64,000 nt of DNA from Balneola sp. (GTDB taxonomy: Bacteria > Bacteroidota > Rhodothermia > Balneolales > Balneolaceae): NCBI GenBank assembly GCA_002694685.1, contig NZMW01000016.1, forward strand, positions 111,883-175,882. Direction: 5' to 3'. Positions 42,861 to 53,183 of this stretch are shown one piece after another. Each line of letters begins with the position of its first letter. Positions within the stretch are counted from its first letter, which is position 1. A program made the position numbers and the translations under genes. Below the pieces are notes generated by a model that was not told the origin of the DNA, searched no databases, and saw only the letters and a program-made list of their open reading frames with translations.

Positions 42861-44000
42861 ATGATGTTTAAGAGAGCTTTTATTGCATTGATGTTTGGGG
42901 GATTTCTGTTAGCAGGAACCTCCAACAGCTTTGCTCAAGATTACTATATATATGTTGCTGCAGAATCAGATGATCAGGTGCATTTGGTTCATTTTGATGC
43001 TGAGTCTCAAAAAGGTGAAATAGCTGAGACCATCGAAGTGGGCACCTGGCCTCAGGAAAATGAAGGACCGCACGGCCTTACAGTTTCACCGGATGGTGAC
43101 CACTGGTTTGTAAGTATCGCTCACGGAATGCCGTACGGTAAGCTTTGGAAATTCGAAACCGGAACCAACGAATTTGTTGGCGAGGTTGAGTTAGGACTCT
43201 TTCCAGCAAGTATGGAAATATCCTCAGCTACAGGACTCCTTTATGTAGTGAACTTCAACCTGCACGGTGATATGGAGCCAAGCACTGTTTCTGTCATCGA
43301 ACCCGAAACCATGATTCGCCTCGATGATATTGAAACCGGAATTATGCCTCACGGCTCCCGAATTAATAGCTCCGGAACCCGTCAGTATCATGTTTCTATG
43401 ATGACCGACGAACTCATGGAAATTGATACTGAGACTCTGGAAGTAATACGCCGGCTAAAGCTTTCTGAAAATGGCATGAACCAACAGATGTCTGCGAGTT
43501 CTGATCATTCAAATATGGATCATTCCTCTATGAACCATGGCGAGATGAAGATGCATAAACCTGTCGAAAAGCCAACATGGGCTGACCCTCACCCAACCAA
43601 TTCCATGGTTTATGTGGCAGCTAATGGTTCTGATGAAGTCCTGGAAATCAATACCGATAAATGGGAAATAACCAACCGCTGGGATACGGGAAAAGCTCCT
43701 TACAACCTTGAAGTAAGTCATGACGGCGAGATGCTCGTTGTTACTTATAAAGGCGAGGGTGCTACAGGAATTTGGGATTTAAAATCAGGAAAGGAACTTG
43801 CTAAGATTCAGAATAGCCGAAAAGTAAGTCACGGTGTTGCCATATCTGCAGATAACAAATATGCTTTTATTTCTGTGGAAGGAATCGGCGGAGAGCCCGG
43901 CTCGGTTGACATCATCAACCTGGAAACTTTGAAAAGAGTAGATGTTGTGGAAACCGGTAAACAAGCCGGCGGAATTATCTTCTGGAAACAGCAGATGTAA
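42861..44000 (+). CDS. YncE-like beta-propeller with Met/His-rich loop
   Basis: About 380 residues. The start is taken as the ATG at 42861 (or 42864), because MFKRAFIALMFGGFLLAGTS begins a signal peptide ending SFAQ; upstream in-frame codons overlap the previous gene. The body is a seven-bladed, YVTN-type propeller, for example GLTVSPDGDHWFVSIAHG and NLEVSHDGEMLVVTYKGEG. A loop near residue 213 reads DHSNMDHSSMNHGEMKMH, a spacing of His and Met like that in copper-handling periplasmic proteins. Metal binding is an inference. It is followed by a terminator. Confidence 0.85.
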   Translation: MMFKRAFIALMFGGFLLAGTSNSFAQDYYIYVAAESDDQVHLVHFDAESQKGEIAETIEVGTWPQENEGPHGLTVSPDGDHWFVSIAHGMPYGKLWKFETGTNEFVGEVELGLFPASMEISSATGLLYVVNFNLHGDMEPSTVSVIEPETMIRLDDIETGIMPHGSRINSSGTRQYHVSMMTDELMEIDTETLEVIRRLKLSENGMNQQMSASSDHSNMDHSSMNHGEMKMHKPVEKPTWADPHPTNSMVYVAANGSDEVLEINTDKWEITNRWDTGKAPYNLEVSHDGEMLVVTYKGEGATGIWDLKSGKELAKIQNSRKVSHGVAISADNKYAFISVEGIGGEPGSVDIINLETLKRVDVVETGKQAGGIIFWKQQM

Positions 44001-44026
44001 CAGAACTGACTCTTATTCTAATTACA

Positions 44027-44050
44027 AAAGCCGGTTTTCCGGCTTTTTTT
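44027..44050 (+). terminator. Rho-independent terminator between convergent genes
   Basis: AAAAGCCGG (44027-44035), a TTTT loop and CCGGCTTTTTTT. It ends the plus-strand propeller operon. Its last bases coincide with the stop codon of the convergent gene at 44049; the minus-strand T run is only four bases, so it may act weakly in that direction too. Confidence 0.9.
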
Positions 44051-44768
44051 ATTTAAGAGATATAGAATGGCTTACGCTGTTGCCCTTTTGGGCTTCTTTA
44101 CTAATCACTTCTTTTTCGAGAACTTTAACCGTGTATCCCAGCCGATCTGCAATACCGATTAACACCGGCTCCAAATTTCCTTTTTCGGTATTAAACTTTA
44201 CAAGAGCTTCCTTTGTCCTAAGGTCAATTTTCTTGATAGCTCTTCCTAACATATCAGCGCACTTCAAAATTTCAGAACCTGAGTAAACATCTTTTTCACT
44301 GACAGGCGGAGGTGAGTATCTTTTCTTGAAGTTACTTAGTGACTTTATCTCTCCTGACTTTGCATCCGGCTGCAGCCATTCAATATGATGCTCAACATTC
44401 TTTAGATAGTAGGCCAGATATCTTGGTTTTTCACTTTTAAGGTAAAAGTGAAATTCTGATAGCCAGACTTCTTTCACATCATCCATCTGTATATCAAACC
44501 AAACGCCTCCCTGCTCCATGTCCCAAAATAAAGTATCGTCCGAAGCCTTCCTTTTATTCAGTACTAATTTGAAGTTATTTGAAAAAACATCCGTTAAATC
44601 TTTAAGATCGGTTTCTGGGGTAATCGTTAACAGTGGATGGTCTTCTCTCGCATCTACAAAATCAGGAGCATCATTCTCAACTTCACACTCTATGCTATCT
44701 ACCCGTAAAAGAATTCGAATTAACCCTTCCTTAATAGGCTCCTTAAAAGCTGCGATATTATTATTCAT
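44049..44768 (-). CDS. Unknown cytoplasmic protein
   Basis: 239 residues, no signal peptide or membrane helix, mixed alpha/beta composition. I recognise no family. The first two-thirds (LRVDSIECEVENDAPDF, EQGGVWFDIQMDDVKEVWLS, FHFYLKSEKPRYLAYYLKNV) looks like alternating strands. The last third (SEILKCADMLGRAIKKIDLR) is helical. It stands alone between the propeller operon and the ZIP transporter, with a 135-bp A+T-rich region upstream shared with the divergent ZIP gene. Confidence 0.65.
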   Translation of the reverse strand: MNNNIAAFKEPIKEGLIRILLRVDSIECEVENDAPDFVDAREDHPLLTITPETDLKDLTDVFSNNFKLVLNKRKASDDTLFWDMEQGGVWFDIQMDDVKEVWLSEFHFYLKSEKPRYLAYYLKNVEHHIEWLQPDAKSGEIKSLSNFKKRYSPPPVSEKDVYSGSEILKCADMLGRAIKKIDLRTKEALVKFNTEKGNLEPVLIGIADRLGYTVKVLEKEVISKEAQKGNSVSHSISLK

Positions 44769-44903
44769 TGGGTGCTTTATTCAATTATTAGAATGTAGGA
44801 AAATTATACCTCCAGTAAGTTGAAAATAATTTAATATAAATATTAGCCTCAACTAAATTTTTATTAAGTCATTGCAAAATCATATATTCCAAATAAAAAC
44901 AAA

Positions 44904-45734
44904 ATGGATTTTATCCCAAATTGGTTCTTCGAACTTAATCCCATTATACAAGCACTTTGTGGCGGGCTTTTTACTTGGGCAGTAACTTCGCTTGGCGCCG
45001 CTATTGTATTCTTTACCAAAGAAATTAATTACAAGCTTCTGGATTTCATGATGGGCTTTGCCGGCGGTGTCATGATTGCGGCCAGTGTTTGGTCCCTTAT
45101 CATTCCGGGAATTGAACTCGCAGAGGCTCAGGATATGATCGGCTGGATTCCAGCTGCAGTAGGATTCCTTATCGGAGGTTTGTTCTTGAGAATTTGTGAT
45201 GCCTACGTTCCTCACCTTCATATTGGGCTTCCTCGTGATGAAGCTGAAGGGCCTGACACAAAATGGAAGCGGGCAACACTGCTTGTCTTGGCCATCACCA
45301 TACACAACATCCCTGAGGGTTTAGCTATTGGCGTACTCTTTGGCGCTGCGAGTCTTGGACTAGACATGGTAGGCGGTGCTACTGTTGCCGGAGCTATAAC
45401 CTTGGCAATTGGAATCGGAATCCAGAATTTCCCAGAAGGTATTGCAATTTCAATGCCCCTTAGAAGAGACGGACTTAGCAGATTTAAAAGTTTCAACTAT
45501 GGACAATTCTCTGGAATTGTGGAGCCTATCTCAGCAGTAATTGGTGCTGCGGCAGTTATATTTATTACACCTATTCTACCTTATGCTCTTGCTTTTGCTG
45601 CCGGTGCCATGATTTACGTGGTTGTTGAGGAGTTGATCCCAGAAAGTCAGCATCATGGAAATGCGGACCTTGCTACAATGGGACTAATGATCGGTTTTGT
45701 TGTGATGATGGTTTTAGATGTTTCACTTGGCTAA
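44904..45734 (+). CDS. ZIP family divalent metal transporter
   Basis: 276 residues with about eight helices. The two paired metal-site motifs are present: TIHNIPEGLAIG (helix 4; His134, Asn135, Glu138) and GIQNFPEGIAISMPLRRDG (helix 5; Asn175, Glu178). ZIP proteins import zinc or other divalent metals such as iron or manganese. A short hydrophilic loop (HLHIGLPRDEAEGPDTK, about 104-120) contains two histidines, as in the ZIP variable loop. It is monocistronic, with a strong terminator 23 bases downstream. Confidence 0.92.
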   Translation: MDFIPNWFFELNPIIQALCGGLFTWAVTSLGAAIVFFTKEINYKLLDFMMGFAGGVMIAASVWSLIIPGIELAEAQDMIGWIPAAVGFLIGGLFLRICDAYVPHLHIGLPRDEAEGPDTKWKRATLLVLAITIHNIPEGLAIGVLFGAASLGLDMVGGATVAGAITLAIGIGIQNFPEGIAISMPLRRDGLSRFKSFNYGQFSGIVEPISAVIGAAAVIFITPILPYALAFAAGAMIYVVVEELIPESQHHGNADLATMGLMIGFVVMMVLDVSLG

Positions 45735-45756
45735 CCCATCTTCCTCTTTTAGTTTT

Positions 45757-45788
45757 AAAGGCATTGACTCAGCGTCAATGCCTTTTTT
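45757..45788 (+). terminator. Rho-independent terminator after the ZIP gene
   Basis: AAAGGCATTGAC (45757-45768), a 5-base loop, then GTCAATGCCTTTTTT; a perfect 12-bp stem whose 3' arm runs into a six-T tract. Confidence 0.93.
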
Positions 45789-45897
45789 ATTCCCATGTTA
45801 TAAATATTGAGCTGAATTTATTTTGTGATGTGTTCCAAAATCCGGCGTCATTTTTGTACCTTAGAAGTCTTATCAATTTTAATAAATTCATATTTCC

Positions 45898-47568
45898 TTG
45901 AGCGATAACAAGATAATTTTCTCGATGGTTGGGGTCAGTAAAACCTACAAGCCAAACAAAACAGTACTTAAAGACATCTACCTTTCTTTTTTCTATGGTG
46001 CAAAGATTGGAGTACTTGGACTAAACGGCGCAGGGAAAAGTACCCTGCTTAAAATCATTGCTGGGGAAGACCAAAACTATCAGGGAGATATCAGCTTTCA
46101 GAAAGGAATTACCTTTGGGTACCTTTCCCAAGAACCTAAACTTGATCCTTCCAAAACAGTAAAAGAGATTGTGGAAGAAGGCGTTCAGGAAACGATGGAT
46201 CTTCTTAAAGAGTACGAAGATATCAACGCGGCATTTAGCGACCCCGATGCTGACTTTGAAAAGCTTATCGAAAAACAGTCTAAACTTCAGGAAAAAATTG
46301 ACCAAATAGATGCCTGGGATATTGACAGTAAACTTGAACAAGCTATGGATGCTTTGCGCTGCCCTCCCGGTGATACTTCTGTTGAGGTACTTTCAGGTGG
46401 AGAAGCACGGCGTGTAGCTCTTTGCAGACTTCTACTCAAAAAACCTGACGTGTTACTGCTGGATGAGCCCACAAACCATTTAGACGCCGAATCGGTGGGC
46501 TGGTTAGAACAACACCTTGCCCGCTATGAAGGAACCGTCATTGCCGTTACTCACGATCGTTACTTCCTTGACAATGTAGCCGGATGGATTTTAGAACTTG
46601 ATCGTGGAGAAGGTATTCCATTTGAAGGAAATTATAGTTCTTGGTTGGATCAAAAGTCGAAACGACTCGAGCAAGAAGAAAAAGAAGAATCTAAGAGACA
46701 AAAAACACTGAAGCAGGAGCTCGAGTGGATTCAACAAAATCCAAAAGGCCGACGTGCTAAAAGCAAAGCTCGTATCAATAAGTACGAAGAGATGCTTTCT
46801 GATGAACATGAAAAGCGGCGTGATGATATGGAGATATTCATTCCTGCCGGACCTCGCCTTGGAGATAAGGTGATTGTCTCAAAAAATGTAACTAAAGGAT
46901 TTGAAGACCGGCTTCTCATTGAAGACATGGATTTCCAACTCCCTCCCGGCGGTATTGTTGGGGTGATTGGACCAAACGGCGCCGGTAAAACTACTCTCTT
47001 CAAAATGATTACCGGACAGGAAGAACCCGACAGCGGTGAACTCATAACCGGAGATACCGTTGAGCTTGGATATATCAATCAAAAACGTCCACTTGACCCT
47101 TCAAAAACTATCTGGGAAGAAATTTCTGGTGGACAGGATGTCATTATGCTGGGCAACCGGGAAGTTAATTCCAGAGCTTATGTAGCCCGTTTTAATTTTA
47201 GCGGAAGCGATCAGCAGAAAAAAGTAACCGAATTATCAGGGGGAGAACGCAACAGAGTCCACCTTGCTAAAATGCTGAAGGAAGGCGCCAATGTACTTCT
47301 ATTGGATGAGCCTACTAACGATCTGGATGTAAATACACTTCGAGCGCTTGAGGAAGCTATCTTAAATTTTGCCGGTTGCGTAGTCGTTATTTCTCACGAC
47401 AGGTGGTTCCTCGATAGAGTTGCAACGCATATTCTGGCTTTTGAAGGAAACAGTCAGGTTTATTGGTTTGAAGGAAATTATCAAGAGTATGAGGAAAACC
47501 GAAAAGAGCGACTTGGGATAACAGAAGATCAGCCTCACCGCATCAAATACAAAAAGTTAATGCGCTAA
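45898..47568 (+). CDS. ettA: Energy-dependent translational throttle protein EttA (ABC-F ATPase)
   Basis: 556 residues, matching E. coli EttA (555). Two ABC cassettes are joined by the P-site tRNA-interaction linker (about 240-320, rich in Glu and Lys: [20 protein letters not shown]). The first Walker A is GLNGAGKST (41-49) and the second GPNGAGKTT. Signatures are [13 protein letters not shown] and [13 protein letters not shown]; Walker B segments are [11 protein letters not shown] and [11 protein letters not shown]. It gates ribosome entry into elongation according to ATP level. The start is TTG at 45898, with no Shine-Dalgarno sequence. It begins 109 bases after the ZIP terminator. Confidence 0.96.
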   Translation: MSDNKIIFSMVGVSKTYKPNKTVLKDIYLSFFYGAKIGVLGLNGAGKSTLLKIIAGEDQNYQGDISFQKGITFGYLSQEPKLDPSKTVKEIVEEGVQETMDLLKEYEDINAAFSDPDADFEKLIEKQSKLQEKIDQIDAWDIDSKLEQAMDALRCPPGDTSVEVLSGGEARRVALCRLLLKKPDVLLLDEPTNHLDAESVGWLEQHLARYEGTVIAVTHDRYFLDNVAGWILELDRGEGIPFEGNYSSWLDQKSKRLEQEEKEESKRQKTLKQELEWIQQNPKGRRAKSKARINKYEEMLSDEHEKRRDDMEIFIPAGPRLGDKVIVSKNVTKGFEDRLLIEDMDFQLPPGGIVGVIGPNGAGKTTLFKMITGQEEPDSGELITGDTVELGYINQKRPLDPSKTIWEEISGGQDVIMLGNREVNSRAYVARFNFSGSDQQKKVTELSGGERNRVHLAKMLKEGANVLLLDEPTNDLDVNTLRALEEAILNFAGCVVVISHDRWFLDRVATHILAFEGNSQVYWFEGNYQEYEENRKERLGITEDQPHRIKYKKLMR

Positions 47569-47664
47569 TTTTCTTAAAAAGACTCTTAAAGAATTATAAA
47601 TTGCGGCCGATAAGAGATTAATATACTCTCACTTAAGAAGAGGCTATTCAACTAAAAAACCGGT

Positions 47665-49416
47665 ATGATGCACAACGAACCGAAAAAAGAGCGGCTTGAT
47701 GTAAATCAGAAAATGGTCGCTTTATGTGTTTTTGCGGCCATTTGTGCTTTGTCACTAATCCTCATTGTAAACCTCTCCATTAATACGCTATCCGGTATTC
47801 GGGCGTACGTGGCCGGTGAGGGCTATTGGGCAAAGGCTCAAAAAGAGTCTATCATTCACCTTTCCAACTATATCCTTACGGAAGATGAAGAAGAGTTTGA
47901 CAGTTTTAAAAATGTACTGAGAGTTAACCTCGGAGATAAAGTGGCTCGTCAGGAGCTGCTTAAAGATGAATTTGATTACGAGGTTACTTATCAGGGATTT
48001 TTAGAGGGCAAAAATCATCCCGATGATATTCCCCAGATGATTGATGTTTTCCGGCGCCTACAGTGGACCCCGCAAGTTCAAACTTCTATTGACGCCTGGA
48101 CTAAAGCCGATTTAAAGCTTGAGCAGCTAGTCCAATTCGCTGATTCAATACGTCTCGAAATTCAAAGCAGAGATGTCCCCCTCATACAAAAAGCAGCCTG
48201 GGTGACGGAACTTGAAGAATATGATTATGAGCTAACCAGCCTTGAAGTTGCTTTCTCTAATTCTATGGGAAATATGGCTCGGTTGGTGAACACAATTTTA
48301 CGGTGGAGCGTAATTTTTCTTGGACTCTTGCTCCTGAGTATTGGTATTTGGCTGACGTATCGCTTTTTAAATAGCACAAAAAAGTGGATGCAAACACTGA
48401 AAGAGAGTGAAGAGAAGTTCAAAAATGTGCTTTCAAACTCTCGAGACATACTCTATAAAATGAACCTTGAGACTAAAGAGTATGAATACTTTAGCCCTGC
48501 TTTAGAAAATATGCTAGGCTACAAGGAGAAAGATTTTTTAAAGGGTGGTCTTGAATTTACGCTGTCCAGAGTACACCCCGACGACAAGAAAGAAATGGAT
48601 GATGTTGTTGACTCATATGATGAAATCAACAGCTCAAACTTTCTTCCAACGGTAGAATTTCGGCTTAAAGATATTGAAGGAAATTGGGTTTGGGTAAGTA
48701 ACGTGCGGACTTTGGTGAAAGATGAAGAAGGTAATCCTGAGGCTATAGTCGGAACAGTTCGGGATATTTCAAACCGTAAAAAACAAGATCAGAAGCTAGA
48801 GAAATCCCTCGCAGAGAAAGAAGTTCTATTGCAGGAAATTCATCACCGGGTGAAAAACAACCTGGCAATCATTTCAAGTTTATTGGAGCTTCAAAAAGAA
48901 AATATCAGCGAAGAAATGCAAGAATTGCTGACTTCAAGTCAGTCGCGTATTAAGTCTATTGCCAAAGTACATGAGAAGCTCTACGAATCCACAACCCTAT
49001 CCGATATCCACTTGGATGTATATATAGAAGAGCTGGCCAATGAGATCAAAAAAGCTTACACCAGCAAAGAAAAAGACATTGAGCTTTCTTTGGACGTCTC
49101 GTCACTAAATGTGGACATAAACGACGCCATTCCAATTGGACTCATATTAAATGAGTTGATTAATAATGCGTTCAAGCATGCCTTTAACGGTTTTGACAAA
49201 GGTATTATCAAGATTTCTTTGCAAGAGAAAGGTGATGATATGGAATTGGTTGTTGCCAATAATGGCAATAAACTAGCTGATGATTTTAACCCTGAGGAAA
49301 GTGATTCTCTTGGCATGACGCTTATCAAGGTGTTGATACAAAAAATAAATGGTTCCCTTGAAATCACAAGTGACGAATGGACCAGCTTCAACATCACCTT
49401 CAACCTGGATAAATAG
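47665..49416 (+). CDS. Membrane sensor histidine kinase, PAS + HisKA_2
   Basis: 583 residues. Two membrane helices (about 17-38 and 212-231) enclose a helical extracytoplasmic sensor of about 170 residues, CHASE3-like in layout. A PAS domain follows (about 255-370; RVHPDDKKEMD, VSNVRTLVKDEEGNPEAIVG). Then comes the HisKA_2 helix with the phospho-accepting histidine in EVLLQEIHHRVKNNLAIISS and an HATPase core (LILNELINNAFKHAF, then DSLGMTLIKVLIQ). Kinases of this group often feed response regulators encoded elsewhere; none is adjacent. It is convergent with another HisKA_2 kinase across only 14 bases. Confidence 0.92.
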   Translation: MMHNEPKKERLDVNQKMVALCVFAAICALSLILIVNLSINTLSGIRAYVAGEGYWAKAQKESIIHLSNYILTEDEEEFDSFKNVLRVNLGDKVARQELLKDEFDYEVTYQGFLEGKNHPDDIPQMIDVFRRLQWTPQVQTSIDAWTKADLKLEQLVQFADSIRLEIQSRDVPLIQKAAWVTELEEYDYELTSLEVAFSNSMGNMARLVNTILRWSVIFLGLLLLSIGIWLTYRFLNSTKKWMQTLKESEEKFKNVLSNSRDILYKMNLETKEYEYFSPALENMLGYKEKDFLKGGLEFTLSRVHPDDKKEMDDVVDSYDEINSSNFLPTVEFRLKDIEGNWVWVSNVRTLVKDEEGNPEAIVGTVRDISNRKKQDQKLEKSLAEKEVLLQEIHHRVKNNLAIISSLLELQKENISEEMQELLTSSQSRIKSIAKVHEKLYESTTLSDIHLDVYIEELANEIKKAYTSKEKDIELSLDVSSLNVDINDAIPIGLILNELINNAFKHAFNGFDKGIIKISLQEKGDDMELVVANNGNKLADDFNPEESDSLGMTLIKVLIQKINGSLEITSDEWTSFNITFNLDK

Positions 49417-49430
49417 GCTATATAATCCGT

Positions 49431-51590
49431 TTATTTCGATGTCCCTAAGCTGTGAGAGCCTTTTAACTGCTCAACGAATTCTAATTCCAGCCGAAATTGA
49501 TTATCGGTATTAAACTCATAATCAGCATCCAGTTGAGCCAATAAAGATTCAATAATCTGCATCCCTAAACCATTTTGGTTTTGCAGATTTCCGCGGTCAT
49601 ACCCTTTTCCGTTATCTTGGTAAACAACATGTATTTTTTCGGCTTCCCGGTGTATTGACAGAGTAATGCGGTTGATTTCCTGCTCAACATCCTCAAACGC
49701 ATATTTAGCAGAGTTGGTCGCTAGTTCGTTAATTAACAGACCCAATGGAATGGCTTGATTAATGTTCAGTGATTCACTGTCAATCTTAAGCTTGTGATCG
49801 ATAGATTGACCCCCAATTTGCATATTTTCTTTAATTCCCTTCAACAACTTGTCGTAATAAGTGTGCAAATTCACCTTGGTAAAATCATCCGACTGATACA
49901 GCAACTCATGCACCATCGCAATAGAATGAACACGATTCTGAGCTTCAGTAAGCCTGATTTTTTCAACCTCGTTCACGGAACGAAATACCTGAAGCTGAAG
50001 CAGACCTACCACAATGGCAAGGTTATTCTTTACCCGGTGATGAATTTCTTGAAGGAGCGTTTCTTTTTCGTGTAAAGAAGCCTGAATTTTTTTCCTGTTC
50101 TTATCGAGCTCGGTCATGTCTATAACAGTAATAAGCATTTCAGACACTTCTCCATCATCATCATCATATACAGCCCCAGCCGTAACATCGACAATCACCT
50201 TTTCCCCTTTTTTGTTGGTGCGAACAACCTGCTTGTTCATCTCGCCCTCCTCTTTGATCAGATTCGCCAATTCAAGGAATTCTTCTTCATCGCCCTCCTT
50301 TACATGGGGCAAGAATTTTCCAATAACTTCTTCCTTGGTCCATCCAAATAACTGCTCCGCCGCAGGGTTCCAAAAATCGAGCACTATCCCATTTATATCC
50401 AAAGAGTAAATGGCTACCGGGGAAGCATCAATAAGGGCTCGTAGACGCTTATTCGTTAGTTTAAGTGTTTCTTCAGCTTCGATAAGTTCATGAATATTAG
50501 TGGCTACACCTGTCCAACTTAACACTTCACCTTTATCATTTAAGTGCGGATAAGTGATTACTTGAAATGATTTATATACACCCGCTGCATTTTTTAACCG
50601 GTGAACTTTACTTATGCTTTTCTTTGCATTTTTAGCTTTGTCCCATTCTTCTTTCAGTGATTCTACTTCTTCCTCATGGAGGTAGTCACTCCATAGCCAG
50701 TCACTTAAATCTTCTGATGACTTCCCAAAGTAGGCAAGTCCCTTATGGTTCATATAATTAGGCGAGCCTTCCAGGTCTGAAGTCCAGATTATATGAGGTA
50801 TACTTTCTAAAAGGAGCCGGTACTTTTCCTCTTTCTGTACCAATTCCTGCTCACTTCTAACCTGTTTAGTGATGTCTTTCATGGAGCCATAAATCCAAGC
50901 GTCCCCTTTATCCATCAATCTGAATATTACCTCCAGATACTTAATCTTGTCAGGGAGATGAAGCGAAACTTTGAGGCTTACGTCTTCTTCGGTTTCTAAA
51001 CAGCGCTCAATTGCTTCTCCTAATCTCTCACGGTCTTTTTCACTGAAGAGTTTAGCCTGCTCTTCTACATGGGGTATTTCCTGGTCTTCTGGCACCTCAA
51101 AAATCTGATACATTCCCGCCGTCCAAATCAATTCCTCTGTTCTGTGGCGATACTCGAAGCTCCCTTTGAGGGTCATCAGCTCGGTATCTGTGAGTAAATT
51201 GCGAGTACGTTCCAGCTCATCTTGTACTTCAGATTTCTCAGTAAAATCCTGTGCAATAATCAGGAAATGAACATCACCTTCATGTTCAACTTTCTTTGCT
51301 TCTATATCAACGTTTAGCTTTCTGCCATCTTTGGTCGCCACTACCCAATGTTCTTTGGGAGGCGTGCCATACTTCAAGAAGTGCTGACTGGCTTTTACCG
51401 CCTTTCTTTGAGCAGGTGAGTCAAGGAGGATTGTTAATGATTCTCCCTCAATCTCATTTTCCTTGTACCCCAGTTTGTTGCAAAATGCAGCATTGGCAAA
51501 TTTAATGCTAAGTGAACGGTCGGTTAGCACCGTAGCTACTAAATTACTTTGTAGCAAAGCTTTGCCAAATATGTATTCTGCTTTTTCCAA
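49431..51590 (-). CDS. Soluble multi-PAS histidine kinase, HisKA_2
   Basis: 719 residues with no membrane helix or signal. About four PAS-type domains are visible: 14-120 (FANAAFCNKLGYKENEIEGE), 140-240 (PAC-like end YGSMKDITKQ), 250-370 (IIWTSDLEGSPNYMNHKGL) and 385-500 (VAIYSLDINGIVLDFWNPAA). The HisKA_2 motif ETLLQEIHHRVKNNLAIVVG and an HATPase domain (LGLLINELATNSAKYAFEDV, NGLGMQIIESLL) follow. It probably senses a cytoplasmic redox or small-molecule signal. No response regulator is adjacent. It is closely similar to the facing kinase in its kinase core. Confidence 0.92.
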   Translation of the reverse strand: MEKAEYIFGKALLQSNLVATVLTDRSLSIKFANAAFCNKLGYKENEIEGESLTILLDSPAQRKAVKASQHFLKYGTPPKEHWVVATKDGRKLNVDIEAKKVEHEGDVHFLIIAQDFTEKSEVQDELERTRNLLTDTELMTLKGSFEYRHRTEELIWTAGMYQIFEVPEDQEIPHVEEQAKLFSEKDRERLGEAIERCLETEEDVSLKVSLHLPDKIKYLEVIFRLMDKGDAWIYGSMKDITKQVRSEQELVQKEEKYRLLLESIPHIIWTSDLEGSPNYMNHKGLAYFGKSSEDLSDWLWSDYLHEEEVESLKEEWDKAKNAKKSISKVHRLKNAAGVYKSFQVITYPHLNDKGEVLSWTGVATNIHELIEAEETLKLTNKRLRALIDASPVAIYSLDINGIVLDFWNPAAEQLFGWTKEEVIGKFLPHVKEGDEEEFLELANLIKEEGEMNKQVVRTNKKGEKVIVDVTAGAVYDDDDGEVSEMLITVIDMTELDKNRKKIQASLHEKETLLQEIHHRVKNNLAIVVGLLQLQVFRSVNEVEKIRLTEAQNRVHSIAMVHELLYQSDDFTKVNLHTYYDKLLKGIKENMQIGGQSIDHKLKIDSESLNINQAIPLGLLINELATNSAKYAFEDVEQEINRITLSIHREAEKIHVVYQDNGKGYDRGNLQNQNGLGMQIIESLLAQLDADYEFNTDNQFRLELEFVEQLKGSHSLGTSK

Positions 51591-51668
51591 TTGAAGAATT
51601 TTATCCGGTTTTGAATCAGTTATAACAATAGCTTAACTGATTCTTAGTGGTTTTACAAATAGAAGTAG

Positions 51669-53183
51669 CTACTCTAGGTTTTGATTAATAGACCATCTCT
51701 CAGCTTTTGGATTTTCTTCAGTTTTGGTTTCTGGATTACTTACTAACCACCTTAGAATATTGAAACTATCCTCATTATCGAGGTCACTGATTTCGAGCCC
51801 CAATCCTCCTGCACCAGAGGCAGCAACAGCCTTAAGGTTTTGAATATTTTTCATTTGTTGAAAAGGATTTTGTGAGCTTTCAATATTTTGCACTCTCTTC
51901 TTTTTTACGAGTGCCGTTGTTCTTGAAAGTACCCGATACCTCATCCTTAGAATTCGGTCTCCAAGCCCAACAGCAGCATCCCTATACTGTAGCCATCCCA
52001 GGTAGGTAGCAAGCGGTATAAGCAGCAAAGAAAGCCATCCATACTCGATGAAGTACCAAACAATGGGAACGAGTAGAATCAAGACATAATTGGGTCTTCG
52101 CAGGTAGCGAAAAAGGGTGCGTTTTGGAGGCTTTATTGAATACTCAGGCTCGTCATACTCTTCTAAAAATTCATTCAAAAAAGCACTTACATTTGATGCT
52201 GAAATGAATGGAACCAACACAATAGATCTTCCTTGCTGGGTTTGATCATAGCCAGCGCTTTCCACATTAATCATGCCATACCCAAAAGGCTGGCGAATCA
52301 CGCCTTCTATAAACCGTACAGCCTGAATGCGATCGAAAGGAACCGTGATGTGTTTCCGCTCCAGCAATCCACTGGTTATAATTAATTCCTCGGATGTTTT
52401 TTCTAATCTAAAATCTGAGTACCTGAAAATCACCCCAAGAAAAGAAAGCGCCCATGAAATAATAAAGATGACTAATACAATACCAACAATAAGCGTTACG
52501 TCATTATAGCCGGGTAAAGCTTCATAAACATACTCTATGGTCTCCTCATTAATGAATTCATCCAGCTGGCCAGAAGCCGCACCAAGTATTGAAGCAATCA
52601 ATCCAAAATTACCTGATGTAAAAGCCGCATAGACTAAATCTTTGGTAGACAATTTCCAGGTTGAAATTATTTCATCTTCATTTTCAGCATAAGCATCAGT
52701 TTCTGAATCTTCGATATCTTCATCTTGACCCGGTGAAGCACTACCATTTCTTTTATTACGAAGTTCGGTTCGCATTGCCTCTGCTTCATCTCTTGAAATG
52801 GCGCTGATGGTAGCAGTATCTGTCCCTCCTCCTGCCGTCTTCACCTCAAGCTGAACGAGGCCAAACATCCGCTGCAGAACCCCTTCCGTTATATCTATCA
52901 CCTGTATCCTGTCTTTCGACATGTACATATTACTTTTAACAAGCACTCCTTTTTTAATCTGGAGCTCATCCCCTTCAACGCGGTATTTAAACATCCACCA
53001 ACTGAATACGCCACTTATCAGGGTGATAGCAATACCTCCAAGTAAGAAGTACAGGAAGTAGCCTTCGGTATTGGATGTACCGATGAATAGAAGGATAACA
53101 ATGGTTACAAAATTCTGTTTAATTGTCGTCAGCACCTTTGATATTGCCGCAACCGGATGCTGACGCTTAAATTCAGACATCAT
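51669..53183 (-). CDS. Bacterial PH-domain membrane protein (YdbT-like)
   Basis: 504 residues. Three bacterial PH (bPH2) modules alternate with membrane helices: WWMFKYRVEGDELQIKKGVL, FRYSDFRLEKTSEELIITSG (with the following FDRIQAVRFIEGVI) and LRMRYRVLSRTTALVKKKRV. The repeated hydrophobic-RIQ-x-V signature at the end of each module is diagnostic. It overlaps the upstream YdbS-like gene by 11 bases, the standard ydbS-ydbT arrangement. Function is not well established; Bacillus YdbST proteins affect resistance to certain antimicrobial peptides. Confidence 0.88.
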   Translation of the reverse strand: MMSEFKRQHPVAAISKVLTTIKQNFVTIVILLFIGTSNTEGYFLYFLLGGIAITLISGVFSWWMFKYRVEGDELQIKKGVLVKSNMYMSKDRIQVIDITEGVLQRMFGLVQLEVKTAGGGTDTATISAISRDEAEAMRTELRNKRNGSASPGQDEDIEDSETDAYAENEDEIISTWKLSTKDLVYAAFTSGNFGLIASILGAASGQLDEFINEETIEYVYEALPGYNDVTLIVGIVLVIFIISWALSFLGVIFRYSDFRLEKTSEELIITSGLLERKHITVPFDRIQAVRFIEGVIRQPFGYGMINVESAGYDQTQQGRSIVLVPFISASNVSAFLNEFLEEYDEPEYSIKPPKRTLFRYLRRPNYVLILLVPIVWYFIEYGWLSLLLIPLATYLGWLQYRDAAVGLGDRILRMRYRVLSRTTALVKKKRVQNIESSQNPFQQMKNIQNLKAVAASGAGGLGLEISDLDNEDSFNILRWLVSNPETKTEENPKAERWSINQNLE

